Assembly: GCA_947462335.1 (NCBI GenBank)
Contig: OX381707.1
Location: 34,709,618-34,773,617 of the forward strand
Direction of reading: 5' to 3'
DNA: 64,000 nucleotides
From: Harmothoe impar
Taxonomy: Eukaryota > Annelida > Polychaeta > Phyllodocida > Polynoidae
The translations under genes and the position numbers were made by a program. The notes beneath the pieces are model-generated. The model ran no database searches, was not told the DNA's origin, and saw nothing but the letters and a program-made list of their open reading frames with translations. This document shows positions 24,626-36,307 of this stretch, piece by piece; positions within the stretch are counted from its first letter, which is position 1, and every line of letters begins with the position of its first letter.

Positions 24626-26354
24626 CCCTCCTGTTTTCAACCCCAAGTCTCCTATCTAGTTCTCTACCCCCACTCCTCCTGAAGGTACTCACCCACTTGG
24701 CGTGACACAGCAGCGCCACAAGGGAGCGCTGCAAGCGGTGGCTTCATATCACGCCGCATGAAAAATTTATAAACAACCAGATGCAATTACAAGTCGGGGT
24801 GGGACGGGGTAAGGAGAGCAGCTCCTCTCTGCATCCGTTCTCAGGGCCTCCCCGCCTGGGCCGTGGGCAGGGAGCCAGATCCCAGCCCCACTACCCACCC
24901 CCTACCGCACAAGATGTTTTCTTTACGCTTTTCACTTTGATAAACTGAAGCCATTTCAAACCACGCTGGCTTTCACTGCAGTCCCAAGCCTGGCGTGTGG
25001 CAGGGGAAAAACACACAACTGAATAAGACCATATTGAGACGCATACAATATTCTTATCCGCTTTGGATTTAGATAGTGTTTTCCTCTGGTATGATAACAT
25101 ATACCTTTTTTTCAATTTGTCATCACCAACAATGGCTTCGCTGGTTCCAACAGCAGGCACGCATATCACATTGGGAGTCTGCCAGGAATTGTTCACATCT
25201 CGCGTACCATACGCAGTCCATCAGCATGGTCTAGACCCAGGATATCTGGTCGAGATTCCCAATAGAGAGTCATAGTCATGGTTGTCGTTGATTATGTTTA
25301 GTTAGGGGGATGATTGAGTTGATAGATACACATAGGATTTCATGTAGCTCATGGCTAAAGAACAGCTCAATGTAGCTGCCCTGGAACTATAGAAGCTACC
25401 TATAAATAGAAATTGGCAGTGACCAATGAATCCCACAGTTGGGAGCTGGACCTCTACTGGGTTTACCTCATTTGATGTGCAGATACAAGAGGGGAGGCAT
25501 GGCGTGGGTTCGGACCAGGGGTAACGTATAGTGTCCTAACATGGGGTCTGAGTCACTCACTCCATATACACGAGCAACTCGGGGGAAATTGCAGCCATCC
25601 GTCAACCTTTTCCTACAACACCTATGACATTATGTGCAAGGCCAGCACAACTGCCAAGGTTATTTCTCTTTTTATTGTCACTGCTTTACTTTTTTCATAC
25701 TGATCTCACAATGGCAGAGACTGCTGCCTGCATCCATCTCGAGCTATAGGGGGTTGAGCAGGGACTAGCAAATGGGGAGGGGTTGAGGGGAAGGGGGAGG
25801 GGGCAGGTCTATACATACACCGACTCCACAGGGCGCTCACTCAATCTAGCTAAATGAATCACTGGTGCGGCGGGGTCCACTGTGGCAGCAGTCACGCCGC
25901 CCTTACATTTTATATTATCCTTTGGCTTGTTTCTTCTTTAGGCAACCACGACACAACTCTGATACCAATGTCTAGATGAGCGTTTCTTAGAATACACAAC
26001 ATGCAAACTCTGGTATCTCTCAACCCTTAAACACGATTATTCCTTCGCTGTCTATGTTTAGAGGAACGCTACTGCCGTTAATTTTTGCATATAACTCGCA
26101 TCTCACTCAAGTCCAAACCGTTTAACCCGTACCATGGGTGACATTATCTTACTGTTGTTCTGAAGTATACCTCTAAAAACCCTCATATAAACCGCACACC
26201 CAACCTTGCATTTTCCTATAACCCGCACTGAGGATTTGTTTCATGTACAACACCACTGGTGACTGGTCTTTAGTATGGCTAACTTCTTCACTGGGCCCTC
26301 TATCTAGTGTTAGTACTATTTAATCTCCACTTCACCAGAGTGAGCCATTTCGAT

Positions 26355-26700
26355 ACATTACAGTACTCACTGGGGGTAATCATGTAACTATGAGACATTT
26401 CAATATACTTCGCATATCGGTAGTCCTCTAACTATGGGACATTTCCATATACTACTCACATGGGCATCCTGTAACTATAGGACATTTCCATATACTACTC
26501 ACATGGGCATCAGGTAACTATTTGACATTTCCATATACTTCTCATATGAATGTCCTGTAACTATGGAGCGTTTCCATATACTACTTATGTGGGCAATCCT
26601 GTAACTAAGAAGCGTTTCCATATACTACTTACATGATTATCCTGAAACTATGGGGCAGTTCCATATACTACATCATGTAACTATTAGGCATTTCAATATA
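26355..26700. repeat. Tandem array, 43-bp unit, about 8 copies
   Basis: The core atttccatatactactcaca followed by tgggcatcctgtaactatagg recurs. Anchors at about 26398, 26441, 26484, 26527 and 26570 give a strict 43-bp step; the last copies are truncated. The same core appears in another array at 60.43 kb. Confidence 0.92.
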
Positions 26701-27248
26701 CTACTTTTAGGGAGTATCTTGCAAATATATCTTTGATGGCGATGTAATTGCCGGGCGTAATACACAAATTGCACAGACTATGTGAGTCAGATACTGTCTA
26801 AGTTTTTTTCTCCCTGAACAGAACAGTTGCCTATCCCAAGCTATTCCTTCAATTTAGGCTAGGATGAAATTAATTCACCGAATTCCAAATCAACTTGCCT
26901 CCACAGACAATGAATAATGCAGTGGGACAGAAAAATAGAGCTCAGATAAAAAGGACTGGAACGTGACTGACTGTTATATAAATTCTCAGTCAGCTGAGAT
27001 CCAATAGAGCCTGCAAATCGTGTTAGCCCTTGACGGGGCAGGCGCCTGACACACAGCCGCCGGGATGGCTGAAGGTGGGCCGGCTGCAGGGGGCAGTGGG
27101 TAGGGGTCACGTCCTCAGTGCCCTCCCACTACACACCAACCGTACAACTGACCTACCCCAATATAGTCACAATGGGGCTGGGTGGGGTACGGGTTGGGGA
27201 CGGCAAGACGTGTCAAGGTAGTACCGCTCAAATAAACTAGATGTGTGG
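26701..27248. other. No recognisable gene or repeat
   Basis: Unique sequence with short frames only. Confidence 0.5.
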
Positions 27249-27830
27249 CGCTGAGGTGAAAATAGGGGAAGGGCACAGACCAGCAGTAACTGAGTCAGCC
27301 TCACCATGCAGCTCCCCCCCCCCCCCTTCAGGGGGAAGCTGCATGGTGAGGGTGGATACAGACCAGCAGTAACTGAGTCAGCTGATGGGGAGAAGCTGCA
27401 TGGTGAGGGTGGATACAGACCAGCAGTAACTGAGTCAGCTGAAGGGGAGAAGCTGCATGGTGAGGGTGGATACAGACCAGTAGTAACTGAGTCAGCTGAA
27501 GGGGAGAAGCTGCATGGTGAGGGTGGATCCAGACCAACAGTAACTGAGTCAGCTGAAGGGGAGAAGCTGCATGGTGAGGGTGGATACAGACCAGTAGTAA
27601 CTGAGTCAGGTGAAGGAGTGAAGCTGGGTGAGGGAGGACACAGACCAGCAGTCCTAACTGAGTCAGCTGAAGGGGAGAAGCTGGGTGAGGGAGGACACAG
27701 ACCAGTAGTAACTGAGTCAGCTGAAGGGGAGAAGCTGCATGGTGAGGGAGGACACAGACCAGTAGTAACTGAGTCAGCTGAAGGGGAGAAGCTGGGTGAG
27801 GGAGGACACAGACCAACAGCAACTGAGTAA
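27249..27830. repeat. Tandem array, 57/54-bp unit, about 10 copies, with an inverted junction
   Basis: The unit is agctgcatggtgagggtgga, then tacagaccagtagtaactga, then gtcagctgaaggggaga. The ctgagtcag anchors at 27373, 27430, 27487, 27544, 27601, 27658, 27712, 27769 and 27823 step by 57, 57, 57, 57, 57, 54, 57 and 54. All indels (loss of cat, gain of cct) are triplets, so a 174-codon plus frame (27306-27830, period KLHGEGGYRPVVTESAEGE) and two long minus frames remain open. At the left edge a reversed fragment, cctcaccatgcagct (27299-27313), pairs with agctgcatggtgagg (27337-27351) around a 13-C run. Coding is possible but not supported by flanking exons or by synonymous-type variation. Confidence 0.92.
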
Positions 27831-27840
27831 ATTGAAGGAG

Positions 27841-29464
27841 GGTAGTTCTGGCAGAGGATGGAGGGTGCAGACAGGTGAATGAGAGGAGGGAATGTCCATG
27901 GGGCCGTGGTAAGTGGCATGTTATAGTCAGCGGCAATAGCACGAGGTGTGGCGCTAAGAGCAAGTCTCCAGGGGCTGCAAGTCTCCTGCTTAAGTAAATA
28001 GAGTGCGGCTATGGAGCCGTTAGGGCGGGCTTGGCGAGGTGACAGGTTGGTTCAGGGCGGGTGGCGTGCATTAAGCTGATTATGTTACTGGGGGCCTGGG
28101 GCCCACCCCTTGACGGACACCACGCCCAGCCGCATACAGTAAGTTGATCTCACCACCCAAGTGACCTGCACCCAGCTCAAGTCCAATTGCCTACCCGGAT
28201 AACTTGCTACCTTTTGATCTCTCCCTCTAACTCCTCCAAGACCCAGGGCGCTCCAGCCGCTGCCCCAGTAGTCATCACATCATGACAATACCATTAACAA
28301 CTGTCTGTGCCATTTTGAGGTTGACATTGCAACCCAACTCCTGGGTTACAACGGGAAACCCATCCATGTCAACATTACTATGTCTCCAGGGTGGTGGGGA
28401 TGTGGTGTGGTATCTCAGAGCTTGGTATAGACCAAATTTAAAGCTTCAAGGTGTTGTTCATCCAGTGGTTGCTTCGTGCAGAGTAGTCATTGCCCCTTAT
28501 CTCGGTCTTAAATATATTGTACATTCAGAATGGTGTATCTATAAGCTGGTAATAATCAACATGGGTCAAACAGTAGCTGCATCGAAATGGACCTGGGTGG
28601 GCATGTAAGTGGGTCATTAAGGGGAAAACATGACATAAACCTAAAAATTTAATAAACAGTTTAATACGAACCACAGCGGTTCCTCAACAGACTAATTTAA
28701 TTACATAATCGAACCGCTGCGCAGAAAATGACGCGATAAAACAATTGCTTCAGTCCATTAACATCAGCTACCAGGCATCTTTGTCGGCTGCCTGCCTATC
28801 CTCCTGCTCAATAAACTAATTCATTACCACCTTTTGGATCGCCCCAAAGCAAAAGCCAGGCGTCATTCCTGGCTACTACCCGTGAAATTCGGCCATAACT
28901 GGGTTCAATGCAGAGAGGACTGCACCCCCTCCCCCTATGATTTGTGTGTCTCCTGTCGAGTCTGTCATTTCACAGATTGGTTGGCCCAGGATGCAAACTT
29001 CCCATGTGCATTTTATCCCCTTTTTCTCTGGTGTTTTACCACCACCAGAAATAAATAAAGCCATTTATTATGAACGCCTGAAGCAAATAGAAAGAGATTA
29101 TCCATGGGGTTTTATTCATATGGGACCTGTGCATAGCTAAATCAATTCCAGGCTGCCTAGCTGCTAAACCCATGATTCATGGCGAAGTATCAACAATTTC
29201 TGACAGGCAATTGTTTGTCTGTTTTCGGATGCTTGTATTACGTTATCCTTGGTATTCTCCTTTTATACTGCGACATAAGAAGGGGAACTATCTGTCTCAC
29301 TGGGGTTGCATGTGATAACTACATCTGCATGGTGGTCACTGATATACGTGCAATTGGAAAGTGTTTCATGTGCTACTTCTATTACCACCCATGACCCAAT
29401 TATCTACTTCCCACTCTGCCCTGTGGTCCATTAATTGTTGCGCGCCTGACGGCTTACAATATGG
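27841..29464. other. No supported gene
   Basis: Unique sequence; frames of up to 108 codons show no recognisable family. Confidence 0.5.
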
Positions 29465-29714
29465 TAACCCTTACAGTGCTGCTTAGTACTTGAATGTTCT
29501 ATGCCCTGCAAAGGACATTCGAGTACTATGTCATGAGCATGAATGCAGCCCTGGGGAGTCTACTTGCTAGGGCTGCATACATGCATCCAGCCGACCCTTC
29601 AGGAGTGTATAGAAGCAGCAGTGGTGAGTTAATTGCCAGGGCTGCCTTCATGCATCATTACCACCAAGGGTATAATGCATTAATTCATGCACTATGTACC
29701 CCTAAAAGAGTTAA
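29465..29714. mobile_element. Family A foldback MITE, copy 6
   Basis: The left end gtaacccttacagtgctgc is diverged and the right end cccctaaaagagTTAA is fair. Internal blocks gcatgaatgcagccctggggagtc, gggctgcatacatgcatcc and gccagggctgccttcatgcatcat keep family order. The central inverted block is shortened. Confidence 0.8.
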
Positions 29715-32700
29715 CAGTGACATGTAGTTTGTATACCTGCCGCCAGGTGACCCAGCCTAGGGGCGCCACTAGGCTCCACCTAGCGGGCTCCTCCCGCACC
29801 AGGCGGCGAGTTCATCTGTTATCTATTAGTGATCCCGGAAGTGGCAGCGGTACATGCGCAATGAGCTGATTGGGCATGCGCATAGAAACCCCCCGCGCCC
29901 CCGACTCCACGTCTCTCATGTACACACTTCTCGGCCCCACCACGTGGGCATTATTCATAGGTCATATGGAGCGTGCACACACAGGGCTCCTAGAGCAGAG
30001 TCTGACAGAATAATAAATGGTGCCACATCAAAAGGAAAAGGAAGATAGAACAGTTTTATGTCAAACAGCCTGAGATAAAAAGGTTAAGATGTATCTACTC
30101 TCCTAGTCTCCGAAACATCAATCCATGGATTCATAAAAAATACTAATCATGAGGTTACTTCCTGTAAAGCTGCCCTAATGTGTCAAAAGGCATTGTTCAT
30201 ACAAATCATAGAATTATAGTAATCAATTAAATTCAGCTTAACCTGTACAATTATAATGTTGTGAGGTATAATGCTATATATACAGATCTGCTCAGCTATG
30301 TACCTGTAAATGGGGAAGAGACACTGGAACAGAGATAAAACAATGTGTACTGAACAACCCCGTCTGAAAGGACATAGTGATGAGACGACAAACCTGCAAC
30401 AATAAAACACCTGGATACCATTCATCACTAAGAAATCACATCACACTGATACAACCCAGGTAGCTCTTGGTGCACCAGAAACCGCCCCATCGTATTCTAG
30501 TGCAGTTTCATCGTATTTTGGTGCAATCAACCGTAGTGCAACTCGCGGATTCTCTGTTTAGTGTTTCTGATGCGTGTTCACTCCTGCTGATTATAATTTT
30601 GTATGATAATCTAGTATCAGGTGTCTTCATTGCACTAAAAAACTGTGTTTTTTGTATTTATATACCTAGCAGTAGTGGAAATAAATCCACAATTTACCAG
30701 CATTTTATAGTTGGGTTTTGTCCCATTTCCAAAAGAGAATTAAAAAAACAACAGCTCTGAAGTACTCTGCCCTTTTTTTGGTCCACCAAAAAGAAAATGT
30801 CAAAAATACAGTTTCTTGCAATTTTTCAAGTTTTTTCAAGTTTTTTTTTAAAAGGTGGCTTCTCTCCCCTTTTCTGGCCTATTTATCTAAAAGCTGCAAC
30901 ATCTCGGTTTTTCAAATTTTCCGTTTTCTGGCCCGCTTTTCAAAGCCCGTCACACTGTTATGGCACAATGTGGCCCCTGCTCCATGGCCCCTGGTTTACC
31001 TACCTGTCTCTGAGGGTCGCACGGAGAAGGAGGAGGACGTAGGAGGAACTTGAAGGTGACATCGGTGTGCAGGAGGAGTAGGAGGAGGAGCAGGAGGAGG
31101 CGGCTGTGGTCGGGGTGGTGGGGAGGGGGTGCTGGAGGAGGATCGCCCACACACACACCTCTCACCCAACCACCCTCCATGCTACCCGCCTACAGCACCT
31201 CCCTGGTGGATGGTGGATGGACCAAGGGGCGAATCGCCAATGGTAGCTGCAACAACATACTCATCATACCATAGCCGTCATGGGCAGCCCTTCTTCAAAA
31301 ATCCTTAATACAGTATTTTTCCCCTGCTTATGTTCTGTTCTACTTGTTTCTACGTCATGGTAGTACCTCCATGTTTTCTACGTCATGGTGCCTCCATGTC
31401 ATTGGTGGACAAGGGCACTGTTGATTTGATGGTGGAAATGGACTTTCCTTTCATTAGATTTTATTTGTAAAAAACTATTGGCTTCCTGTAAGTGAATTAT
31501 TCCCTTCTAAATATAAAATGGTTGCACCCAGTAGCTTCATGATCAAAACGAACCATCTGGGATTATAATTCTTTACATAACCAACGCAAAGTGAATTCCT
31601 GGTTCATTTCTGATTTTCTTACAATTTTCTACTCTTCAGGTTTTTGTTTAATAAAATCGAAAAAAACATCCCTATCGCTTCCTGTCCCATGTATTTTAAT
31701 TTCTTTTTCTTTTTAAGTCCAAATACAAAACAAAAGACAATTAAAATTATTCCTCACAAAGATTGCTTTCTTCGGAAAAAGATCGAGATTTGTGTTGGTT
31801 CTTGTTTCGAATTTCTTTGGATTTCACATGATTATCTTTTTTATACCCCCATTCTCCCTGTTTTTTTGTACTTACCCCCAAGCGACCGAATGACTATGGG
31901 TGTCTTCGCAGATGCGGGACTGGATCAACTTGTCTTTTATTCTCAGGGCACCAGAAGGAATGGACCAAATCTAGCTGCCGATGGACAATAATACATTAAA
32001 CCCCCTCGCCCATCAGACTTGGGGGATCGGACGGTCAAGAGTGAGCGTTTCCCACTGCTGCATTTTGATTGAGAACAGCGTCTAGGTGTTAGTATTTTCC
32101 TGATCTCAGAAATTGATTTTCCACATATTAAAAGAGAACAGAGCCTCAGTTAAGCGGGGGAAAAGCCAATACCTCCTGAATTTCAATCTATACCAGTTAG
32201 TCTACTATTGAAACAATTCCATGGGTGAGACATTTGGATTACTATGACCCTTGTGGACCGTGTTTGGTTAAAAAGCAGTTTCCCCCTACCATGTACCAAA
32301 GCCACTTTTGTGCACTAAACCCTTGGTTACCTTTTTTCTCTCCTTTGACATTTGGCAATTATCGCTGCTTAAATAGAAAATTCTCAACAGAGACTTCCGC
32401 GTCACCTGAGATACTTGAACAGAATAAAAGAACACATACATGGTTAAGGTTTCAAATAGTTATGTTTCTCATGTTGTGTTTTATGTGTGTCATATCTTCT
32501 CCATACTCGGTGTAGTGTAAGTCTGTCTTGTTCAACCATACACACACACAAACAGCTTCCAATTATTCATCATAGCAAGCATGCATCAAGTTTGTTAAAC
32601 TTTGTTTTTGAGTATGGAGATTTGTAAATCATGTATCAATATTTTTTATGTGTAGTCACTCAATCACACACCTTCCAAAATCATTCAACCATACAATCAG

Positions 32701-33108
32701 CCATTTTGTTTATAGTGTTCATTTTGTCTGTCCCTGTGTCCCCCCACATATGATATATACAAAGGAATATTTGTGTTGTGTTCATATAAACATTTACTCT
32801 CTGATTCAGTTCATTCATTCACCACTCAGCATTTTTGGTTGTTTAAACAAAGAATACATGTAAAAACATGAACATTTCAAAAGAACAAGCAGCAGCAAAA
32901 TACTCTTCCTTTGAAGAGAACCCAGACTTTCTTCCACTCATAGCACCCACGCCTCCATTCATAACATTCTCATCCCCTCTTTCCGTCCAACATTGTGTCA
33001 GCTAAATCCGTCTGTGACGTCACGAACAACAATCGTGACGTTACAAAAAAGTCAGGTCTCCAATACGAGTGGTCGGTTTATGTCACGTGCTCGATAACCT
33101 TACCGTTG
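29715..33108. other. No supported gene; probably intronic or 3' of the TIA-1 exon
   Basis: On the minus strand this lies downstream of the TIA-1 exon. I looked for the next RRM1/RRM2 exon (KVNWAT, FVGDLSPEI, KGYGFVSF) and found none. T-rich runs occur from about 30770 to 30930, a (GGA)n-like tract at about 31024-31105, and a cluster with TGACGTCA (about 33014), GTGACGTTA and CACGTG at 33010-33090. Confidence 0.5.
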
Positions 33109-33142
33109 CCGGTCGTTTTTCGTGGAAAAGAAAAACGACCGG
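33109..33142. repeat. Perfect 13-bp inverted repeat beside the TIA-1 exon
   Basis: The arms ccggtcgtttttc (33109-33121) and gaaaaacgaccgg (33130-33142) are exact reverse complements with an 8-base loop. In the minus-strand transcript the hairpin would lie about 130 nt downstream of the exon's 5' splice site, with a U-rich side. Confidence 0.85.
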
Positions 33143-33272
33143 TATTTTTGTGTCCGGAGTTGGAACTTTTGAAGAGCCTGAGTGGCCTAGCTCATCCGGC
33201 GTGCGGGTGGCCGACGTGGAGTGGTAGTAGTAGTGGTAGAAGATGTGGTGGTCAAGTAAAGACCCGACTTAC

Positions 33273-33368
33273 CCTTCCCAGGCACAATCGTTTGTTCATT
33301 GCCATCAGGGCTGCTGCGGCCGCGTGATGGTCCGGAAACTCCACAAACGCGTACGGATCATTCCCAGG
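33273..33368 (-). CDS. TIA1: Internal exon of a TIA-1/TIAR/Rox8-type RNA-binding protein (second half of RRM1)
   Basis: This 96-bp exon has a minus-strand acceptor ctctgcttgtttacag directly before 33368 and a donor GTAAGT directly after 33273 (33272-33267). It reads in phase 0 for exactly 32 codons. The translation starts [11 protein letters not shown], which holds the RRM RNP1 octamer DPYAFVEF (beta-3 strand with the RNA-stacking aromatics), and continues through helix alpha-2 ([11 protein letters not shown]) to CLGR. It matches the vertebrate TIA1/TIAL1 exon (GNDPYCFVEF ... AAMNGR) in length and both intron positions. It is closer to Drosophila Rox8 at PGNDPYAF and MNKR. The family comprises nuclear/cytoplasmic proteins with three RRMs that bind U-rich RNA, promote weak 5' splice sites and nucleate stress granules. 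RRM2, RRM3, the Q-rich tail and the first half of RRM1 were not found here, so only this exon is annotated. Confidence 0.93.
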
Positions 33369-33520
33369 CTGTAAACAAGCAGAGAGAAAGGCAAGGTCAG
33401 TATACGTGACTTTCTGATCGGGGAATTATAATACATTTTAAACCCACGGGTACCCGCTAAGACAAAGGATCTCGCGCTTTGAGTATATTGAATACCGGTA
33501 CCCTCACATAAGTTCAGTCA
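33369..33520 (-). other. Intron immediately upstream of the TIA-1 exon
   Basis: On the minus strand a pyrimidine-rich tract (cctttctctctgcttgtttacag, interrupted only by single purines) ends at the acceptor. No upstream exon encoding TLYVGNL-type RNP2 was found between here and 64000, so the preceding intron may be very long or may leave the window. Confidence 0.7.
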
Positions 33521-33660
33521 GATAGCCTACACCTGTACAGGATTATGCTACATAACCACTGCCCACTGGTCATCGACTCTGTTAGCACACCTAGTCTTGA
33601 CGGTTCAGACCCTGTGCGGCAGTGCTTATATGTCATAACCCTTTACAGGTGTAGGCTATC
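33521..33660. mobile_element. Family D: 140-bp MITE-like inverted-repeat element
   Basis: gatagcctacacctgtacag (33521-33540) and ctttacaggtgtaggctatc (33641-33660) are 20-bp terminal inverted repeats with one mismatch, enclosing 100 bp of unrelated sequence. No second copy was noticed and the target duplication is unclear (tca / ata flanks). Confidence 0.7.
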
Positions 33661-34186
33661 ATATTCAAGTGTATGACCTTATAAATGGACATCGCTAGAA
33701 CAATGGAAAAATGTCTTCTCAGGTTTACAGCATGTTCGGGGAGAATGCATTGTATTATGGAGAGATCAATAAGCCACAAAACTTAAGACCAGCCCTGGGT
33801 GCGTGGGATGATCGGATCTGGATTTAAAAAGAAAAAAAACAATGCACCAGGCCCTCCTTCTTAGTCCTTTTTTCATGCCGTGGGAAACCATTAAAAGATT
33901 AAACCCCCAAAAAGTAGGGATGAGGGGTGCTTAGTGGATCACCCGCCTGGCAATTGTATCCACTAATGTTAAAAGTAGGCGACCAGGGCCTCGGAGGTGC
34001 TAATAACACGCGGACCAATCCAATCCTGTGGTGCCATCCTCCTGCAAGCCGTTAACAATGGCACATTCTAGCACCCTCACTATGTAAGGGCTAGAGAAAG
34101 CCCCAATTTCCTGGCTTCCCGGAACGGTAGGCCTGCTGGCAGGTGGGAGGCTTCGAGTAGGTGCTGGCGGGGTGCAGTGTCCGCCA
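33661..34186. other. No recognisable gene
   Basis: Unique sequence with short frames only. Confidence 0.5.
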
Positions 34187-34420
34187 TTAACACGTTAAGG
34201 GCCGCCCAGTGCTGTAATGCATCATGCCCTTTCTCGGCATGATGCATTATTGCAGTGCGCGCAAACTCGCTGACCATACGAGGTTAATACACTCCCTAAG
34301 GAGCTGCATAATGCATGAATTCTCCCGCCCTGGCATGTCTACCCACCAGGGCTGCATTCATGAATCATTAAGACAAAGGGCATAGCACACTAAATAATTG
34401 CGCGGGCCTTAAATGGTAAA
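34187..34420. mobile_element. Family A foldback MITE, copy 7
   Basis: TTAAcacgttaagggccgccc is at the left and gcgggccttaaatggtaaa at the right. Inside, gtaatgcatcatgccctttctcggcatgatgcatta forms a strong hairpin, and caccagggctgcattcatgaatcat is the right-hand block. The left gcgagt hairpin is mutated (gcgcgcaaactcgc). Confidence 0.85.
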
Positions 34421-34727
34421 GGGGACCTGCAGGGGTTGTCCCGGGGGTTGTCAACAAACAAAACGATGCATCACCCCTGCCAGACAAGTGGTCCCCTCCA
34501 AAGGTCACAGACTGTGGGAGAATTCTGCCTATAAGCACTCTTCGCACCAGCACGAACCATATCACGGCAAAAATAGGCCTGTAAAGGGATATCTATCCAT
34601 GCCTGTTTCACATAACATAACACCCAATGTAAAAACTCAACTGTATGCCCCACATAAAGGAATGCCGACTGAGGGGTGAGTAGCTAGGACAGTTGCAGAA
34701 GATGCGAGTCCCGTTCCATAAGTTATA

Positions 34728-34958
34728 TTGACCCTTTAAGGGCCGCAAAGTGCTGAAATGTGCTGTGCACTTTGTCTAAATGATTCATGAATGCAACCCT
34801 GGTGGGCAGACTCGCCAGGGCTGCATTCATATATTGGCAAGATGCTTGAAAATGAATGCAGTACCGGTGAGTTAATCGCCAGGGCTGCATGCAAGCTTCA
34901 TGACGACCGAGGACCTCGTCGTAGCACATAAAAGCAGCATGCGGCCTTAAAGGGCCAA
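34728..34958. mobile_element. Family A foldback MITE, copy 8
   Basis: ttgaccctttaagggccgcaaag is at the left and gcggccttaaagggccaa at the right, so the terminal inverted repeats are well preserved but the TTAA flanks are mutated. The hairpins are gcaaccctggtgggcagactcgccagggctgc and gcagtaccggtgagttaatcgccagggctgc. Only 307 bp separate it from copy 7. Confidence 0.88.
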
Positions 34959-35865
34959 TGCCACTAGGAATGACTTACCCCATGGGCCCAGCTGCAGTCA
35001 GAGGGAAACGACCCCCCGGAGACTGACCAGATCTAGTTATTTACTATTGAATCCCTGCCTACATCTCTGAGCAGATTTTAGATAAGGGCACATTTGTTTG
35101 TAGACAATTTGGACGTGACGCTCTGCATTCTAAGATCAGACCTTCTAAGCCCATGGGTAGAAGGCACCTAACTAGATACTGGGATAGTTTAGGTTCCCTA
35201 CCAACTGCAGACATGGCAGCCAGATGGATACTATAAGATGCCAATTGAGCGGTCCTTTACATTTTGAACATATTAGCTAACTGCAGAGAAAACCTGATCG
35301 TGATTAAAAACTTTGTTTCAGGTGCTTTATTTACCAATATTTATTACATCCAACACTACTGCATTGAAAAATAAAAACTAGATGTCTCATTCTAAGTACA
35401 TCATGATTCACAGCTGCCTAAATCAGAATGTCCATGCACTAGTACTAACACTCATGTACCTCGTTGATGACATGTGTTCAGAAGCTTAAACCCATCCTGA
35501 ACAAATACCATATTTCTGCAGAGTCAGGCAAAGGACTAATCTACAGTGGCCATCTGTTTGTGTCACCCCGGCCGGGACAGCAGACGGTTGGGATGAGTAG
35601 TAGGTAGGAGATAGGGGGAGCCGGGCGGTCTTAGTGTGCGAGGCAAGTGCTCAGACACCGGCAGAATGTGTTTTCAGTTTCCATTTCATTAGTAATCGAA
35701 CCGTGGACGGGGCGCTCCAAACGGCATAATCCTTGCACGACTGGCAGCTTATCCACCATCGGCTTCTGGTCCCCCCCTCTCCCACCCCAGTCTGTAATGG
35801 CTGGTGGTAGGCTGGTGTTGACACAGGCCAATGAGAGGGGAACCTCCCATACTTAGAGGCATATA
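34959..35865. other. No recognisable gene or repeat
   Basis: Unique sequence with short frames only. Confidence 0.5.
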
Positions 35866-36088
35866 TTATCCCTTTAAGGACCGCAAAGTGCTTTGTTTTG
35901 TACCCGTTGATACATGCATGCAGGCCTGACCAGTCTACTCACCTGGCCTGCATTAATGCATCATGCCGACCCTTTTGAAGCGTATAAATGAACATCAGGT
36001 CGGCATGATGCTTGAATGCAAGGGCTGAATGTATGCATCATGACGGCCAAGGGCTGAATGTATTATCATATACCGCCCGTAAAGCAAG
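35866..36088. mobile_element. Family A foldback MITE, copy 9
   Basis: ttatccctttaaggaccgcaaag is at the left and accgcccgtaaagcaagg at the right. The centre is the inverted pair catcatgccgaccctt / aggtcggcatgatgctt. The right inner hairpin is reduced to gaatgcaagggctgaatg by deletion. Confidence 0.82.
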
Positions 36089-36307
36089 GGGAAATCTTGC
36101 CCTTGGTGGAATAATCTATTTATCACTCAAATGTGTTTCTCCAGCATCCAGTCAAAGTAGCGGAAAAAATACGGTCGTCAAATTCCGTGGCTGAGAAGGC
36201 ATGCTACATGTTACTAAATGCTGCACTTGCTATCGGCAAGCATTGAAAGAGCTGGCATTGATATGCATGGTACTTCAACCGCTTCAGCATTCAGCACATA
36301 CCGTGTC

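Larger units (their letters stand above)
22860..26354. other. No supported gene; several simple repeats
   Basis: It contains a (TG)n tract at about 22923-22943, a G-rich quadruplex candidate (23041-23074), a small array at 23228-23330 and a degenerate array at 24402-24625. The 23564-23920 minus frame has no recognisable family. No exon borders stand out. Confidence 0.5.

Noticed and set aside
27167..27919. 250- and 211-codon minus-strand frames across the 57-bp array
   Set aside because: They are by-products of a stop-free unit divisible by three; flanks give no exon support. The alternative is kept as a finding.
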